In this document: in pieces, positions 10,907 to 22,460 of the stretch
Numbering within the stretch: position 1 is the stretch's first letter
Layout: each line of letters begins with the position of its first letter
Source: Rutpela maculata
Lineage: Eukaryota > Arthropoda > Insecta > Coleoptera > Cerambycidae
Length of the DNA: 64,000 bases
NCBI GenBank assembly: GCA_936432065.2
Contig: OW386291.2
Coordinates: 105,651,823-105,715,822, forward strand
Reading direction: 5' to 3'
The notes under the pieces: model-generated
The model's input: the letters and a program-made list of their open reading frames with translations, nothing else
Database searches by the model: none
Told to the model about the DNA's origin: nothing
Position numbers and translations under genes: made by a program

Positions 10907-12384
10907 GTATATCGGGTGTAACAGGATTATGGTACACTACCCTTTTCTCCTTTAGTTTTGAAGATAATTGAATCAAATTTGGGATATCCTATATAAATAA
11001 TAAGCGGCACTTTTTAACATACAAGTGATTTTTTTTCACTTCCGGTTACTTAGGAAGTGACACTAACTTTTGATTTTTAAATGGAACATCTTGTATATTA
11101 TTGCATTTTTAATTCTGCATAATTTTCTGAATTCAGCGATACCAAATAAGTGACACTTCAAACGTCACTATTTTAGTCCGGTGATTTTAGATTAAAAAAT
11201 AACTATTTCTCAGAAAGTTCTGGGACAAGCCAGAATTTTCTCAAGAATCCGAAAAAAATAGTATTGACTACTCAAAATGGCGGCTTTAATGGTTATTTAA
11301 CTTTTTGTAAACAAAATGAATTTTGCAACTTACTTGTTTGCTTATATCTTCGCTTCTATAGGTCGTAGAAAATCGTTTGACCCGTTAATTTCTTCGTCAT
11401 GGGTTCCCCTATAAGGTAGGTATATGCAAAGAACGAATTTTTAATTGTTAATAACATTTTATGACAAGAAACTGAAAAAATTGAATTTCTCGATCGTCGA
11501 ACTTTGAAGTACTGTAGGAACAAACGTTAAATCTGCATGTTAACGATATTATGAGAAATAGTGCATATTTTTACCTTTAATGAAATGCACTTTGTCTCGT
11601 TGCAAAATATTAATTATTTTTTTGCAATTAATTTATAAAAAAAAAAAAATTCAAACTGTTATACTAAAAGATCATATTAATATTTTACAGTTCTGTTTCA
11701 GTAAAAACATTGTATTGGATGTACATTTATATAATCAAAAAGAATATTGCAAAAAAATTTTAATTTGCGAGTTTTTTACGCAAAAAATCAATTTGCAACT
11801 TAATCAAATGTAAATATCTCAGTGGATTTTGCATAAAATTTATTGCAACTAACGGCATTTTAATTGCCATAAAAAAACACGAATTAAAAAAAAAAAAATT
11901 GCTCCGATGCTTTGGAGCCGAGATATGAAGAATTCACGTTTTTTGCGATTGCGGCGAAATTTGAAAATATTTTTACTTGAAAATTTGACTGAATATACCT
12001 CAGAGTGTGTGTTATCACTTACAAAAAGTGCCATATCCAGATGGACCATGGAAAAAAAATAGAGAAAATTGCATCCCTGGTGCTCGCGCTCACGCTAGAC
12101 GCCAGATTCCCCTCCCCCTTCACTGCTAGTGGCGTACTTGGACAGTTTTACTGCGGCGGCAGCTTTATTTTTCTTTTTCTCGGCTTCAGGAGTGGCTAGA
12201 TAGACGTTTTTTTTTTTAATGCAACTTATTTTTTTCTCTGCTTTCCGATTCTTAGATTATTTTTCAATTATTCAATTACGTTGCTCAGCAAAAAGAATTT
12301 GTAATACAGCGACCTTATTATTTTATTATTATAGATAAAATAATTTCAGTAGTTTATAATCAAACATCTTATAATTATTTCTAC

Positions 12385-12950
12385 ATTCAGTGAAAGTATA
12401 GTAACACAAAAAAAAATTGTAAAAATTTTTATTGTTCAAATAGGCTTAGAATGTCATGAAATGTCGAGATTTTAAGTTTGAGCAAAAAAGTCTGTCGCTC
12501 TGTCGGTCGGTCCGTCTGTAACTTTTTTGTGTGCACGATTACTCTGGAACCTTTTAATATATTGACTTGAAATTTGCTACATGCATGTATTTTAACGAGA
12601 TCTGGAAGATTATATTTTGATCTTATTCCGTTGAAGGGTTGGGGGAAATGGGGGTAAATGGGTAAATTAAGCAAGTAAGAGCCCATAAATTTGGTATTTA
12701 GTATAAATAAGAGAAGCTAAGGTCCCAAAAAATTTGTTGGCATTAGCCACCCCCATTACCACCCCCACCCCATTATTAAAGGGGGTGATAAAAATAAAAT
12801 TGTGATTTAGTGTGTATACAAGAAGCAAAGACCTCAATTTTGTTTTTTACTTCATCCACCCCCACTACCGATGTGACATATCGTTGTGTTGGTTTTTTTT
12901 TTCGTTGTGAGAGGCTTGGATAGAAAATCTGGATGTGGAAGTAGTGATTC
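12385..12950. repeat. dispersed repeat family 1, copy A (continues at 14207)
   Basis: It runs from GTGAAAGTATAGTAACAC through TCGGTCGGTCCGTCTGTAAC and CACCCCCATTACCACCCCC to GAAAATCTGGATGTGGAAG. The repeat resumes after the next insertion, at AGTGATTCCTTGGGCAGCG (14208-14226), matching the end of copies B and C. It is the most complete copy in this orientation. Confidence 0.7.
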
Positions 12951-14219
12951 CTTGTTATAAAATATTATTTTGGGTATTCAGCAGATAACTTTCAAAGAAA
13001 TCATTCGTTCCTTTCATATATTATTGATCTAAATCTGATCAAGCTAGAATATCAACGAGTAGTCCTCTTACAAACAAACTTGTCAATTTCTTTATACATT
13101 TACTATGTCTAACATTCAATATGAAAAACAAGAAAATAACCATTCTTTCTATATATTGAAGATCTAAGTCTGATCATGCCAATATATTGTCAGAAATCCA
13201 CCCTTAAGAGGAAATCTTTCAAGCATCTCTAGCCCTACCTAGAGGATACTCCATTCAATAAGATAAACAAGACAATAACCATTCTTTCTATATATTGAAG
13301 ATCTAAGTCTGATCATGCCAGTTTGAAAGTTATCTGCTGAATACCCAAAATAATATTTTATAACAATGATGTAAGCAGAAATACAAGATATTTATTTTTT
13401 AAAAACTACACGAGCTATGGGGCTCTAGAAAAGAGTGATTCTTTTTTATTTTTGATATGTGTCAACTAAATAAATATTTCCTGCCATTTTTTACAAGAAA
13501 ATATTTTCCTATTTTTTTTATAGTAATTATGTTTTTGAATTGAACATATATCTCTGCTGATGAGTTCTAAAGAGAATGAAAAAGGTTGCGCAATTTTTAC
13601 AGAGTTTTGGTCAATCAAACATTGATTGAAATATTTTATTTATTATGACATGTAAGTGAAATTTTATTCATATATTTCATTGTGCTTTTCAGTAGTTCTT
13701 GGCTTTGAGATGTAACTAATGTTTGTTTGTGATGTAGTATCCTCTAGGTAGGGCTAGAGATGCTTGAAAGATTTCCTCGCAAGGGTGGATTTCTGATAAT
13801 ATATTGGCATGATCAGACTTAGATCTTCAATATATAGAAAGAATGGTTATTTTCTTGTTTATCTTATTGAATGGAGTATCCTCTAGGTAGGGCTAGAGAT
13901 GCTTGAAAGATTTCCTCTTAAGGGTGGATTTCTGACAATATATTGGCATGATCAGACTTAGATCTTCAATATATAGAAAGAATGGTTATTTTCTTGTTTT
14001 TCATATTGAATGTTAGACATAGTAAATGTATAAAGAAATTGACAAGTTTGTTTGTAAGAGGACTACTCGTTGATATTCTAGCTTGATCAGATTTAGATCA
14101 ATAATATATGAAAGGAACGAATGATTTCTTTGAAAGTTATCTGCTGAATACCCAAAATAATATTTTATAACAATGATGTAAGCAGAAATACAAGATATTT
14201 ATTTTTTAGTGATTCCTTG
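12942..14219. mobile_element. insertion with 13-bp target duplication and inverted internal duplication
   Basis: The insert (12955-14206) is flanked by TAGTGATTCCTTG at 12942-12954 and again at 14207-14219. The left part (12957-13320) is mirrored by 13735-14165 with very few differences. A segment starting GAAAGTTATCTGCTGAATACCC recurs in direct orientation near 13325 and 14130 and inverted at 12990. The copies at 13325 and 14130 run into ACAAGATATTTATTTTTTA, which also forms the right end of the insert. The right arm holds two further direct copies of TCCTCTAGGTAGGGCTAGAG. The 13-bp duplication and T/A-rich end fit target-primed insertion, but the inverted duplication is unusual. Confidence 0.8.
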
Positions 14220-14362
14220 GGCAGCGTTTTTTTTTACAATTTTACAAACATGCTATAGTTTAAGCAATCACGCATTATTGTTATGTTATGTATTAGATGT
14301 TTATTTCGCTGTTTAGAACAAATTAAATCAATATTGATGTCTGTCAGTTTAAATTAAATGAA

Positions 14363-14512
14363 ATGCAAGAAAATGAGGAAGTTATTGAAAATGTTTATAT
14401 GAGTAATGACGATGATGACAATGATTGTCTGTACGTAGAAATGCGAGACGAAACGGACAGCGAGTCCGACACAGGAAATCAACCTAAAAAAAAAACGAGG
14501 ACAGAAAAATAA
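14363..14512 (+). CDS. small acidic open frame, unknown
   Basis: A 49-codon ATG frame encodes a strongly acidic peptide with a NDDDDND cluster, then DETDSESDTG, and a basic tail QPKKKTRTEK that could act as a nuclear signal. An AT-rich stretch with AATAAATT follows within 30 bases. It lies in the loop of the 5.6-kb inverted-repeat element. It could be a remnant of that element's own protein or a chance frame. I do not recognise it. Confidence 0.25.
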   Translation: MQENEEVIENVYMSNDDDDNDCLYVEMRDETDSESDTGNQPKKKTRTEK

Positions 14513-14935
14513 ACTTTATTTTGTATATTCAATAAATTAATTTTTAAATACAAAATGTATACCTTTTTTATCCCCAATAAGAGTAAAAACTATTCACTCA
14601 TCAATGTCTTATCAAATAAATTGTATGTAATCTTTACATATTTATTTTATGAAGCAACGTAATTGAATGATTGGAAAATAATCGAATAATCGGAAAGCTG
14701 AGAAATACATAACTTGAATTAAAAAAAAAACGTCCATCTAGCCACTCCTGGAGCCGAGAAAAAGAGGAATAAAGCTGCCGCCGCGGTAAAACTGTCCAAG
14801 TACGCCACTAGCAGTAAAGGGGGAGGGGGATCTGGCGTCTAGCGTGAGCGCGAGCGCCAAGGATGCAATTTTCTCGATTTTTTTTCCATGGCCAATCTAG
14901 ATATATAGACATGGCACTTTTTGTAAGTGATAATA

Positions 14936-15916
14936 CCTCCGATTAAAGAACTTATATCTAGATACATAACAGGCTATCTTTTCACTATATACCTTGTTTG
15001 TTCCTAACATAGTCACATTATATATCCATTAAAAAGAATAGATGAACATCACATTCCATAGGCAACAGTGGCGTTGTGTGTGTAGAAAATGTGTAGAATG
15101 GTAAATATTTTCATTAAAATGAATTATTGCAATTCCTGAATTACCGGCTCCTTATACAACATGATGTAGGCATACGATATTACAGTAAGATAATACAGTA
15201 AGTTAAATATGTATTGAAAGGATATTAAAATTTAATTGCTATTCACTTTATAACTGTAAACTGAACTTCATCATGTTACGACTATGGACCGATCGATTTT
15301 CTTCTTTTCTAAACTGCTTTCTGCAAACGGCACAGCCCTTAACCATTTTGCACTAAATATATTGTCACTAAACTGTGTAAATATGAATAGAGATTATTTA
15401 GGTATTAAGCAAATCACAATTTAAAATAAAAAGACTTCTTCATCACATTTTGATCGAAAAACACGAAAAACACTTATTAACATTAATGACAGACACTGTC
15501 AAAAGTGTCAAACTGAGATTATGATAATCGAACTTACCGATCGTGCCCGAATAGGCCGCGAATAGATCGACTAGCCAATCAAGAACTTATGGGAAGAAGT
15601 GCCTTAAATTGTAACTATCTCAGCAACATACAAATCAGTACAATTATGTATCTATAGTTTAATTTTTATAAGATGACACTATCGACATAAAATAAAACTC
15701 CAGACGAAGAAAAATGCATATCTCACCTTTTCTCGCGCCTATTCGAGCAGAGAACGATTGCAGCCCCGCCCCTAAGTTTGTAGATACACGTGGTTTCATT
15801 TCTTGTCTTGCTCTTGCTCAAGAATTGAGATATGCATTTTTCTTCGTCTGGCGTTTTATTGCCGATAGTGTCATCTTATAAAAATTAAACTTTAGATATA
15901 AGTTCTTTAATTGGAG
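14936..15916. mobile_element. about 980-bp insert with CCTCCRATTAAAGAAC ends
   Basis: The ends CCTCCGATTAAAGAACTTAT and its near-exact complement (15893-15916) are inverted copies. The insert splits the right arm of the 5.6-kb element, shown by mirrored arm sequence resuming on both sides (AGTGATAATA on the left, ACACATACTCTGAGG on the right). The interior is AT-rich and non-coding by eye and includes the hairpin at 15653-15899. No clear target duplication is visible. Confidence 0.6.
15653..15899. repeat. inverted repeat with 73-bp arms
   Basis: Arms 15653-15726 and 15827-15899 mirror TTTAATTTTTATAAGATGAC, ACTATCG and CCAGACGAAGAAAAATGCAT. A loop of about 100 bp contains TCTCGCGCC. It makes up the right end of the host insert, so it may be part of that element and not a separate one. 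Confidence 0.8.
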
Positions 15917-16811
15917 GACAACACATACTCTGAGGTATATTCGGTTAAATTTTCAAGTAAAAATATTTTCAAATTTCGCTGTAATCGCAAAAAACGTGAA
16001 TTCTTCATATCTCGGCTCAAAAGCATTGGAGCAAAATTTTTTTTTTTTAATTCTTGTTTTTTTATGACAATTAAAATCCCGTTAGTTGCAATAAATTTTA
16101 TGCAAAATCCACTGAGATATTTACATTTGTTTAAGTTGCAAAATTGATTTTTTGCGTAAAAAAGTCGCAAATTAAAATTTTTTTGAAATATTCTTTTTGA
16201 TTATGTAAATGTACGTCAAATACAATGTTTTTACCGAAACAGAACTGTAAAATATTAATATGATCTTTTAGTATAACAGTTTGAATTTTTTTTATAAATT
16301 AATTGTAAAAAAATAATTAATATTTTGCAACGGGACAAAGTGCATTTCATTAAGGGTAAAAATATCTACTATTTCTCATAATATAGTTAACATGCAGATT
16401 TTATATTTGTTTTTACAGTACTTCAAAGTTCGACGATCGAGAAATTCAATTTTTTCAGTTTTTTGTCATAAAATGTTATTAACAATAAAAAATTCGTTCT
16501 TTGCATATATCTACCTTATAGGGGAACCCATGACGAAGAAATTGACGGGTCTAACGTTTTTCTACGACCTTTAGAAGCGAAGATATAAGCAAACAAGTAA
16601 GTTGTAAAATTTTGTTTACAAAAAGTTAAATAACCATTAAAGCCGCCATTTTGAGTGGTCAACACTATTTTTTTCGGATTCCTGAGAAAATTCTGAAGGG
16701 GGTAGACTAATTTTTGGCTTGTCCCAAAACTTTCCGATACATTTTCTAAAATCACCGGACTATTTTTTAAAATATAATTTTTAGTTTTCCATTTAAGTGT
16801 GCCATGTGATA

Positions 16812-18556
16812 ATTCTAAATGACCCGTGTAATGCTAGAAAAATCGAAATCCCGTCAAAAATACTAAATTATGTGATTTATGAGCAAATAAAGTTCATCAA
16901 AAAGGTTTTTGGGGCAAAACTCAATTTTTTCACATGGAACCATATTGGTACCGTGGTACCATTTATTAGTACTATTAATAAGGAATTTATTCACATGTAT
17001 TAAAATGTGCGATAAATACAAACAAACTTACAGCTAAAAGAAATTAAGAAAATACAATTTTGTTCTAATTATCTCGTTATACATAAGGCGGCTTTGGAAT
17101 GTAAAAAATGAACACAAAACATTACATTTGTTTAAAATGCTGTCCATTAAAGCCAATGCACTTCTGAACTCGTATAACTGTTTCTCAAAGAACGTTCGCC
17201 AATTGCTGACCCGTTATGCTATTAATTGCGCGTCTTACTCGTAGCTCCAGGTCTTCACGGGTTGTAACGGCCGTTGCGTAGACAATATTTTTTAAATGAC
17301 CCCAAATCAAGGGATGTTAAATCAGGTGACCTTGGAGGCCACCTCACAGGACCATTCGTCGAAATTACGTTTTCTTCGAATCTCCGTTGAAGGTAATCAG
17401 TTACTATCCTTGAATTATGGGGAGAGGCGCCATCTTGTTGGAAATACATTCCGTGTTCTAAATCCATCTAAAATGTCCTTAATCTCGTTTTGCAGGAATC
17501 TCAAGTATCTGGCACCAATCGGGGGTCCTTCAAATGTTATTGGACCAATGATTCTACTACCGATTATTCCAAGCCAAACATTGAAACCGAACCGCACTTG
17601 AAAATTACCCTCCCGTAATAAATGTTGATTATCTTGTGACCACTATTTTGTATTTTGTCAGTTAAATAATCCCATATTTGTAAACCTAGACTCGTACGAA
17701 AACAAAATCATTCCCAAAAAATCATTGTTTGGCTGCACCTTATTCTGCAAAATCCAACTGTAATATTCCATCCTACGGGCGTAATCATTTTTGTACAAGT
17801 GCTGGTGCAATTGGTATTTAAAAGATTTATTTATAGTGGTATTTGTGCAAAATTCGGCTTACTGTTTGGTGACTGATTTCCAATTCAAACCCAATTTGCC
17901 TTAAAGAAACAGTCTTATCAACTTCTGTTCGAGCCAAAACATTAATTTCCTTTCCTTCGTTAAGAATGAAAGTTTCTTCGGGATCATTGTTGAGCTCTCT
18001 TCGGAATTGATTTTCAAGACGTTTAAAATAATTTCTCTCTGGGCATTGTCTTTCAGGATATCGTTCGGCATAAAGTCTAGCCGATATGGCAGCATTTTCT
18101 CTATATTCCCCATAAATAATTAACATGTCCACTTTTTCATCTCTTTTATAAATTTGCGGCATTTTGAACACAATTAACAAGAATTTTAAACAATTTTGAA
18201 AGACACAATAAAAACGCCGGCGCCGGTAAACCAACAAATGTTTGACAAGCTAAATATTTCATTGCTTTCAAAGCCACCTTAGTTACATTTAATTAGAACA
18301 AAATTGTATTTTCTTATTTTCTTTTAGCTGTAATTTTGTTTGTATGTATTTATCGCACATTTTAATACGATATATGAATAAATTCCTTATTAGTAGTACT
18401 AATAAATGGTATCACGGTACCAATATAGTTCCATTTGAAAAAATAGTTCTGCCCCAAAAACCATTTTGGTGAACTTTATTTGCTCATAAATCACATAATT
18501 TAGTATTTTTGACGGGATTTCGATTTTTCTAGCATTACACGGGTCATTTAGAATAA
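16812..18556. mobile_element. Tc1/mariner-superfamily element with about 280-bp inverted repeats
   Basis: The ends ATTCTAAATGACCCGTG and CACGGGTCATTTAGAAT bound a 1.75-kb unit. Long inverted arms (about 16812-17095 and 18280-18556) mirror GAAATCCCGTCAAAAATAC, GATTTATGAGCAAATAAAG and GGTACCRTGRTACC-type strings. It interrupts the outer locus between GTGTGCCATG and GTGTTGCCGTC, which are contiguous in the mirrored right arm at 23035-23062. It encodes the minus-strand transposase relic at 17255-18162. Confidence 0.8.
17255..18162 (-). pseudogene. DDE transposase of the IS630/Tc1/mariner superfamily, broken
   Basis: The minus-strand product starts MPQIYKRDEKVDMLIIYGEY, with AARLYAERYPER-like spacing typical of the insect DUF4817-type helix-turn-helix domain. 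A second HTH-like stretch (LRQIGFELEISHQTVSRIL) follows. The catalytic half retains FQQDGASPHNSR (second Asp) and NGPVRWPPRSPDLTSLDLG. The first catalytic position, in a SYESRFT context near 17700, has Tyr where family members have Asp. Breaks include a stop/frameshift at about 17827, stops at about 17640-17660 and a frameshift at about 17465. The protein is dead. Confidence 0.75.
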
Positions 18557-18572
18557 ATCGGAATAGTGTTGC

Positions 18573-18715
18573 CGTCTAGACAAGACAAGAGTTGCCCTAC
18601 TCTTGCCCTGTCTTGAAATCTCAAGACAAGACTTGCCTAAGTCTAACTCTTGACAAACTTTATACAAGAGTCTAGATTAGAGTCTAGAAACAAAGTACAT
18701 ACCTAAACATAATGA
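18573..18715. repeat. CAAGACAAGAGT-rich segment, mirrored at 22915-23040
   Basis: Short near-repeats of TCAAGACAAGAGT and its complement TCTTGTCTTGA are packed together. The mirror segment in the right arm is similar in content but not in exact order. It could fold on itself as well as pair with the other arm. Confidence 0.6.
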
Positions 18716-19196
18716 TGGCATACTGATTAGGAGAGCATTTATTTCTCTCAACGTTCCATGATCATAATTTAAGTATAAAACCCAAACATCGTTGTCGGTG
18801 GGCAGCGGTCGGCGCCGTAATTGACGTTAAATACCTAATCTTAATGGAACTGAAAATTGATATTGCTGTGGCGCACAAATAATAATTGTTTCATTCACTG
18901 CAAAAATTTGTTTATATATTTTTTTAATCGGGTTATATTACCGATGCCCGCCGCTAGTCAAACGAAATAAATGCGCCATTCTATGGAATTTGCATTGTAT
19001 AATGTATATCAACCCATGAAATGATCTAGTTCTCAGAACGAAAAAATGAAGCGTGCTGTGAATTGTTGTAAGTCTCTGCAGCCAAAAAAAAAAAAAGGTT
19101 TTGCATAAAATTTGAACAGTATACACAGTAAGTGGGTATCTATGATTAAGAAATATGGCGCCTTTCGTATCTTTTCTAGGAAGACAGAGGCTGACT

Positions 19197-19842
19197 ACCC
19201 CTAACGGATCAATAAAAATCTTTTCAGACAGCCAAGCAGCTCTCAAAGCTCTTGGCTCAAGGCTCTAGCCCGATTGGGCAGATACAACAAATTAACTCTG
19301 ATCTGGATACCGGGCCATTCTGGCTTGGAGAGCAACGAAGTAGCCGACTCCTTAGCCAGGGAAGGTGAGGTATCAAAATTTATCGGACCAGAGCCAGTGC
19401 TTGGCATATCGGATTAGTTCATTCAAAGGAGTTCATCACTTACCCTTTGAAATCAAGAACTAAAAAACTATTAGAGTTAAATAGGTTACACCTAAGAACT
19501 CTAGTTGGCCTATACACCGAGCACTGCAGACCTAACCACCACCTACACAGACTCGGAATAGCGGACAACGCTGAATGCCGACTGTGTCTGGAGGAGGATG
19601 AAACGGCAGCGCACATTTTATGTATCTATCCTGCTGCAGAAAGAACCAGATTCTCACTTTTTGACAAAGGGCAACTGCTGCCAGGGGATCTGGACAACCT
19701 TTCACCCAATAAGGTAGTCGACTTTATCAAAAAGCTGAACCTATTGGGTGAAATATAATTGGGAGTGAGCCACAATAGACCAGATGGTCGCGGTGGAGGG
19801 TCTGTTACTAGCCCACTCACATATCAACCTAACCCCTAACGG
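19197..19842 (+). pseudogene. 5'-truncated LINE: RNase H and C-terminal zinc finger
   Basis: The insert 19208-19831 is flanked by an exact 11-bp target duplication, ACCCCTAACGG, at 19197-19207 and 19832-19842. It encodes an RNase H end (FSDSQAALKALGS; WIPGHSGLESNEVADSLARE) with a frameshift near 19265. A C-terminal stretch with LHLRTLVGLYTEHC and CRLCLEEDETAAHILC, the CCHC-like motif of I/R1/LOA-type LINEs, follows and ends at 19758. The 3' end lies after GGTCGCGGTGGAGGGTC and has no long poly-A. It splits the left arm of the outer locus. Confidence 0.8.
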
Positions 19843-20171
19843 TTTTTACCCTCAAACTTTGACGTGACACACTTTTGGTATTTTTGGTGTCTGTTTAACT
19901 TCTTTAAATAATTTCCTAAAAAAAGGTACTCTTGTTTGATACCGAGAAAAAAATATTTTTTTGATAGTTACCTAGGATAAAATTCAAATTTTTTGCCCAA
20001 AAAAATTTTAATTAATTTAATTCAGTGGGTCAAATCAGCAAATATTGAAAACCTACATAAATACAATATTTTTAATAATAAATACAATAAATCCTAGAAA
20101 TGAATGAACACGAAATATTTGCTTAATTCCTAATAATAATTTTCTTTATGAAACTACGATAGCAAATAATA

Positions 20172-22460
20172 ACACAGCCACACAAAAAAATAAAGTGTCT
20201 TGACCCCAGAGACTGACTAGGTAGACTTTATGTTTTTTGGGTCGCTGAATCCGAATCCGGGGTCCATTTGACCCCATGTCATCAGGTTTAAGGTCATTTG
20301 AAGGTCAAATTGAGATATGACCGTGAAAAATTCCGTAAAAAATTTATGTTTATGTTTTTGAGGTTGTTGAATCCGAATCCGGAGTTTATTTGATCCCATG
20401 TCATCAGGTTTAAGGTCATTTCAAGGTCAAATTGAGATATAACCATGAAAAATTCCGTAAAAAATGTATATTTATGTTCTAGAGGTTGCTGAATCCGAAT
20501 CCGGGGTTTATTTTATCCCATGTCATCAGGTTTAAGGTCATTTAAAGGTGAAATTGAGATATGACCATGAAAATTCCGTAACAAAATTATGTTTATGTTT
20601 TTGAAGTTGCTGAATCCGAATCCGGGGTTTATTTGATCCCATCATGTCAGAATCAAGGTCAAATGAGGGTCAAACACATGAAATTCAATAATACAAACTT
20701 TTTTGACCCCGGATTCTGAAAAAGCAGAAAATTTTACGTCCAAATACATCCTGAACGGTTTATGGAACCGATTTCTTACGTCATTTGTTGGTTATCAAGA
20801 GGTCAAATGCTTATTTTCTATTTCTTAGCTGATATATCGATTGTAAATCGAAAACTTGCGTCTATGACTAGTGACCTTTTTTGTGGTCGCTTATCACGAT
20901 CCCGGTATCCATTTGATACCATGATGTATAAACTAAGGTCAAACGCTATAATTCGAATGATATAATTTTTTGGACCCTGAAATATCATCTGCAGGTCAAA
21001 TACAGATTTCTTTTGAATCTTTCAACTGAATTGTGAAACCGTCAGCATTAGCGTTACCCGATGTACACCACGAGGAGGTTGCGTGAACGGATTTTGTACA
21101 TCATAACGGGCTTACTCCGTTGCCCGCCGTCACCGCGAGGAAGTGCCCTGGATGCAGACACAAGTGCTATGCTGATTTGGGTGTAAAAGTTGTTCCATGC
21201 AAAGAAATTTCGTGATAAGTTGCAGAGCGAGAAAATGAGTTCCATAATTACAGTGGCATGGTTTGGAATTGTGAAGCCCAACAACTTTAATTATAAACAA
21301 CATAATGTTTGCTATGAGAAACTAAGTAATACAATTATGGGTTTACTCGGTTATGGGATTATTGAGCAATGTGGTTATTCGAGTAAACGGATTCATCAGC
21401 TTTCATCGTCTGTAATCCCCATTTTATGGCTACGGGATCAGGTTTTTAGAGCTATTAGGTTATTGGGTTATTGAATTTTGAGGCTATTGAATTCAGCAGA
21501 TTTAGATTTAGGTCTTTGGACTTAAAAATGTAGTTTAAAACATCTCAGAATAGTTTAATACCTCCATATGAAACCCAAAGTTCGGTTCGACTCAGATCAA
21601 GACGTATTTGGACGTAAGATTTTTTGTTCTTTGAGAATACGGGGTTAAAAAATGCATCATTCGAATTATGGCGTTTGACCTTCGATTGACCTTGGTTTAT
21701 ACGTCATGGTATCAAATGGATACCGGGATCGTGATAAGCGACCACAAAAACTTGAAGGTCACTCATAGACGCAAGTTTTCGATTTACAATCGATATATCA
21801 GCTAATAAATGGAAAATAAGCATTTGACCGCTTGATAACCAACAAATGACCTAAGAAATCGTTTCCATGAACCGTTCTGAATGTATTTGGACGTACAATT
21901 TTCTGCTTTTTCAGAATCCGGGGTCAAAAAAGATTGTATTATTGAATTTCATGTGTTTGACCTTCATTTGACCTTGATTCTGACATGATGGTATCAAATA
22001 AACCCCGGATTCGGATTCAGCAACCTCGAAAACATAGACATAAATTTTTTGCGGAATTTTTCACGGTCCTATCTCAATTTGACCTTCAAATGACCTTAAA
22101 CCTGATCACATGGGATCAAATGGACCCCGGATTCGGATTCAGTAACCTCAAAAACATAAACATACATTTTTTACGGAATTTTTCACGGTCATATCTCAAT
22201 TTGACCTTCAAATGACCTTAAACCTGATGACATGGGATCAAGTAAACCCCGGATTCGGATTCAGAAACCTCAAAAACATGAACATAAATTTTTTACGGAA
22301 TTTTTCACGGTCATATCTCAATTTGACCTTCAAATGACCTTAAACCTGATGACATGGAATCAAATGGACCCCGGATTCAGATTCAGAGACCCAAAAAACA
22401 TAAAATCTACCTAGTCAGTCTCTGGGGTCAAGACACTTTATTTTTTTTGTGTGGCTGTGT
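20172..22460. mobile_element. 2.3-kb foldback element with tandem repeats in both arms
   Basis: The ends are ACACAGCCACACAAAAAAAT and its complement. Each arm is about 820-900 bp. The outer part of each arm holds about four copies of a ~120-bp unit (GCTGAATCCGAATCCGGGG, TCATCAGGTTTAAGGTCATT, CAAATTGAGATATGACC, AAAATTCCGTAAAAAAT) at 20225-20650 and 21975-22410. The inner parts mirror TTGTGGTCGCTTATCACGAT and TGACGTAAGAAATCG-type strings. A loop of about 570 bp (20990-21560) holds no recognisable gene. It lies in the loop of the outer locus. Confidence 0.85.

Larger units (their letters stand above)
11174..16762. mobile_element. 5.6-kb element with long (about 1.1-kb) inverted repeats
   Basis: The left arm starts TAGTCCGGTGATTTTAG and the right end reads CTAAAATCACCGGACTA. 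The arms run 11174-12320 and 14645-16762; the right arm is interrupted by another insertion at 14936-15916. Mirrored landmarks include TCAAAATGGCGGCTTTAATGG, ATATCTTCGCTTCTA, CCCATGACGAAGAAATT, CAACGGGACAAAGTGCA, CTGCGGCGGCAGCTTTA and GGCGTCTAGCGTGAGCGCGAGC. It interrupts the left arm of the outer locus. The loop contains a family-1 repeat with its own insertion and a small acidic open frame. No transposase is evident, so it looks like a non-autonomous foldback or MULE-like element; that class call is inference. Confidence 0.8.
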
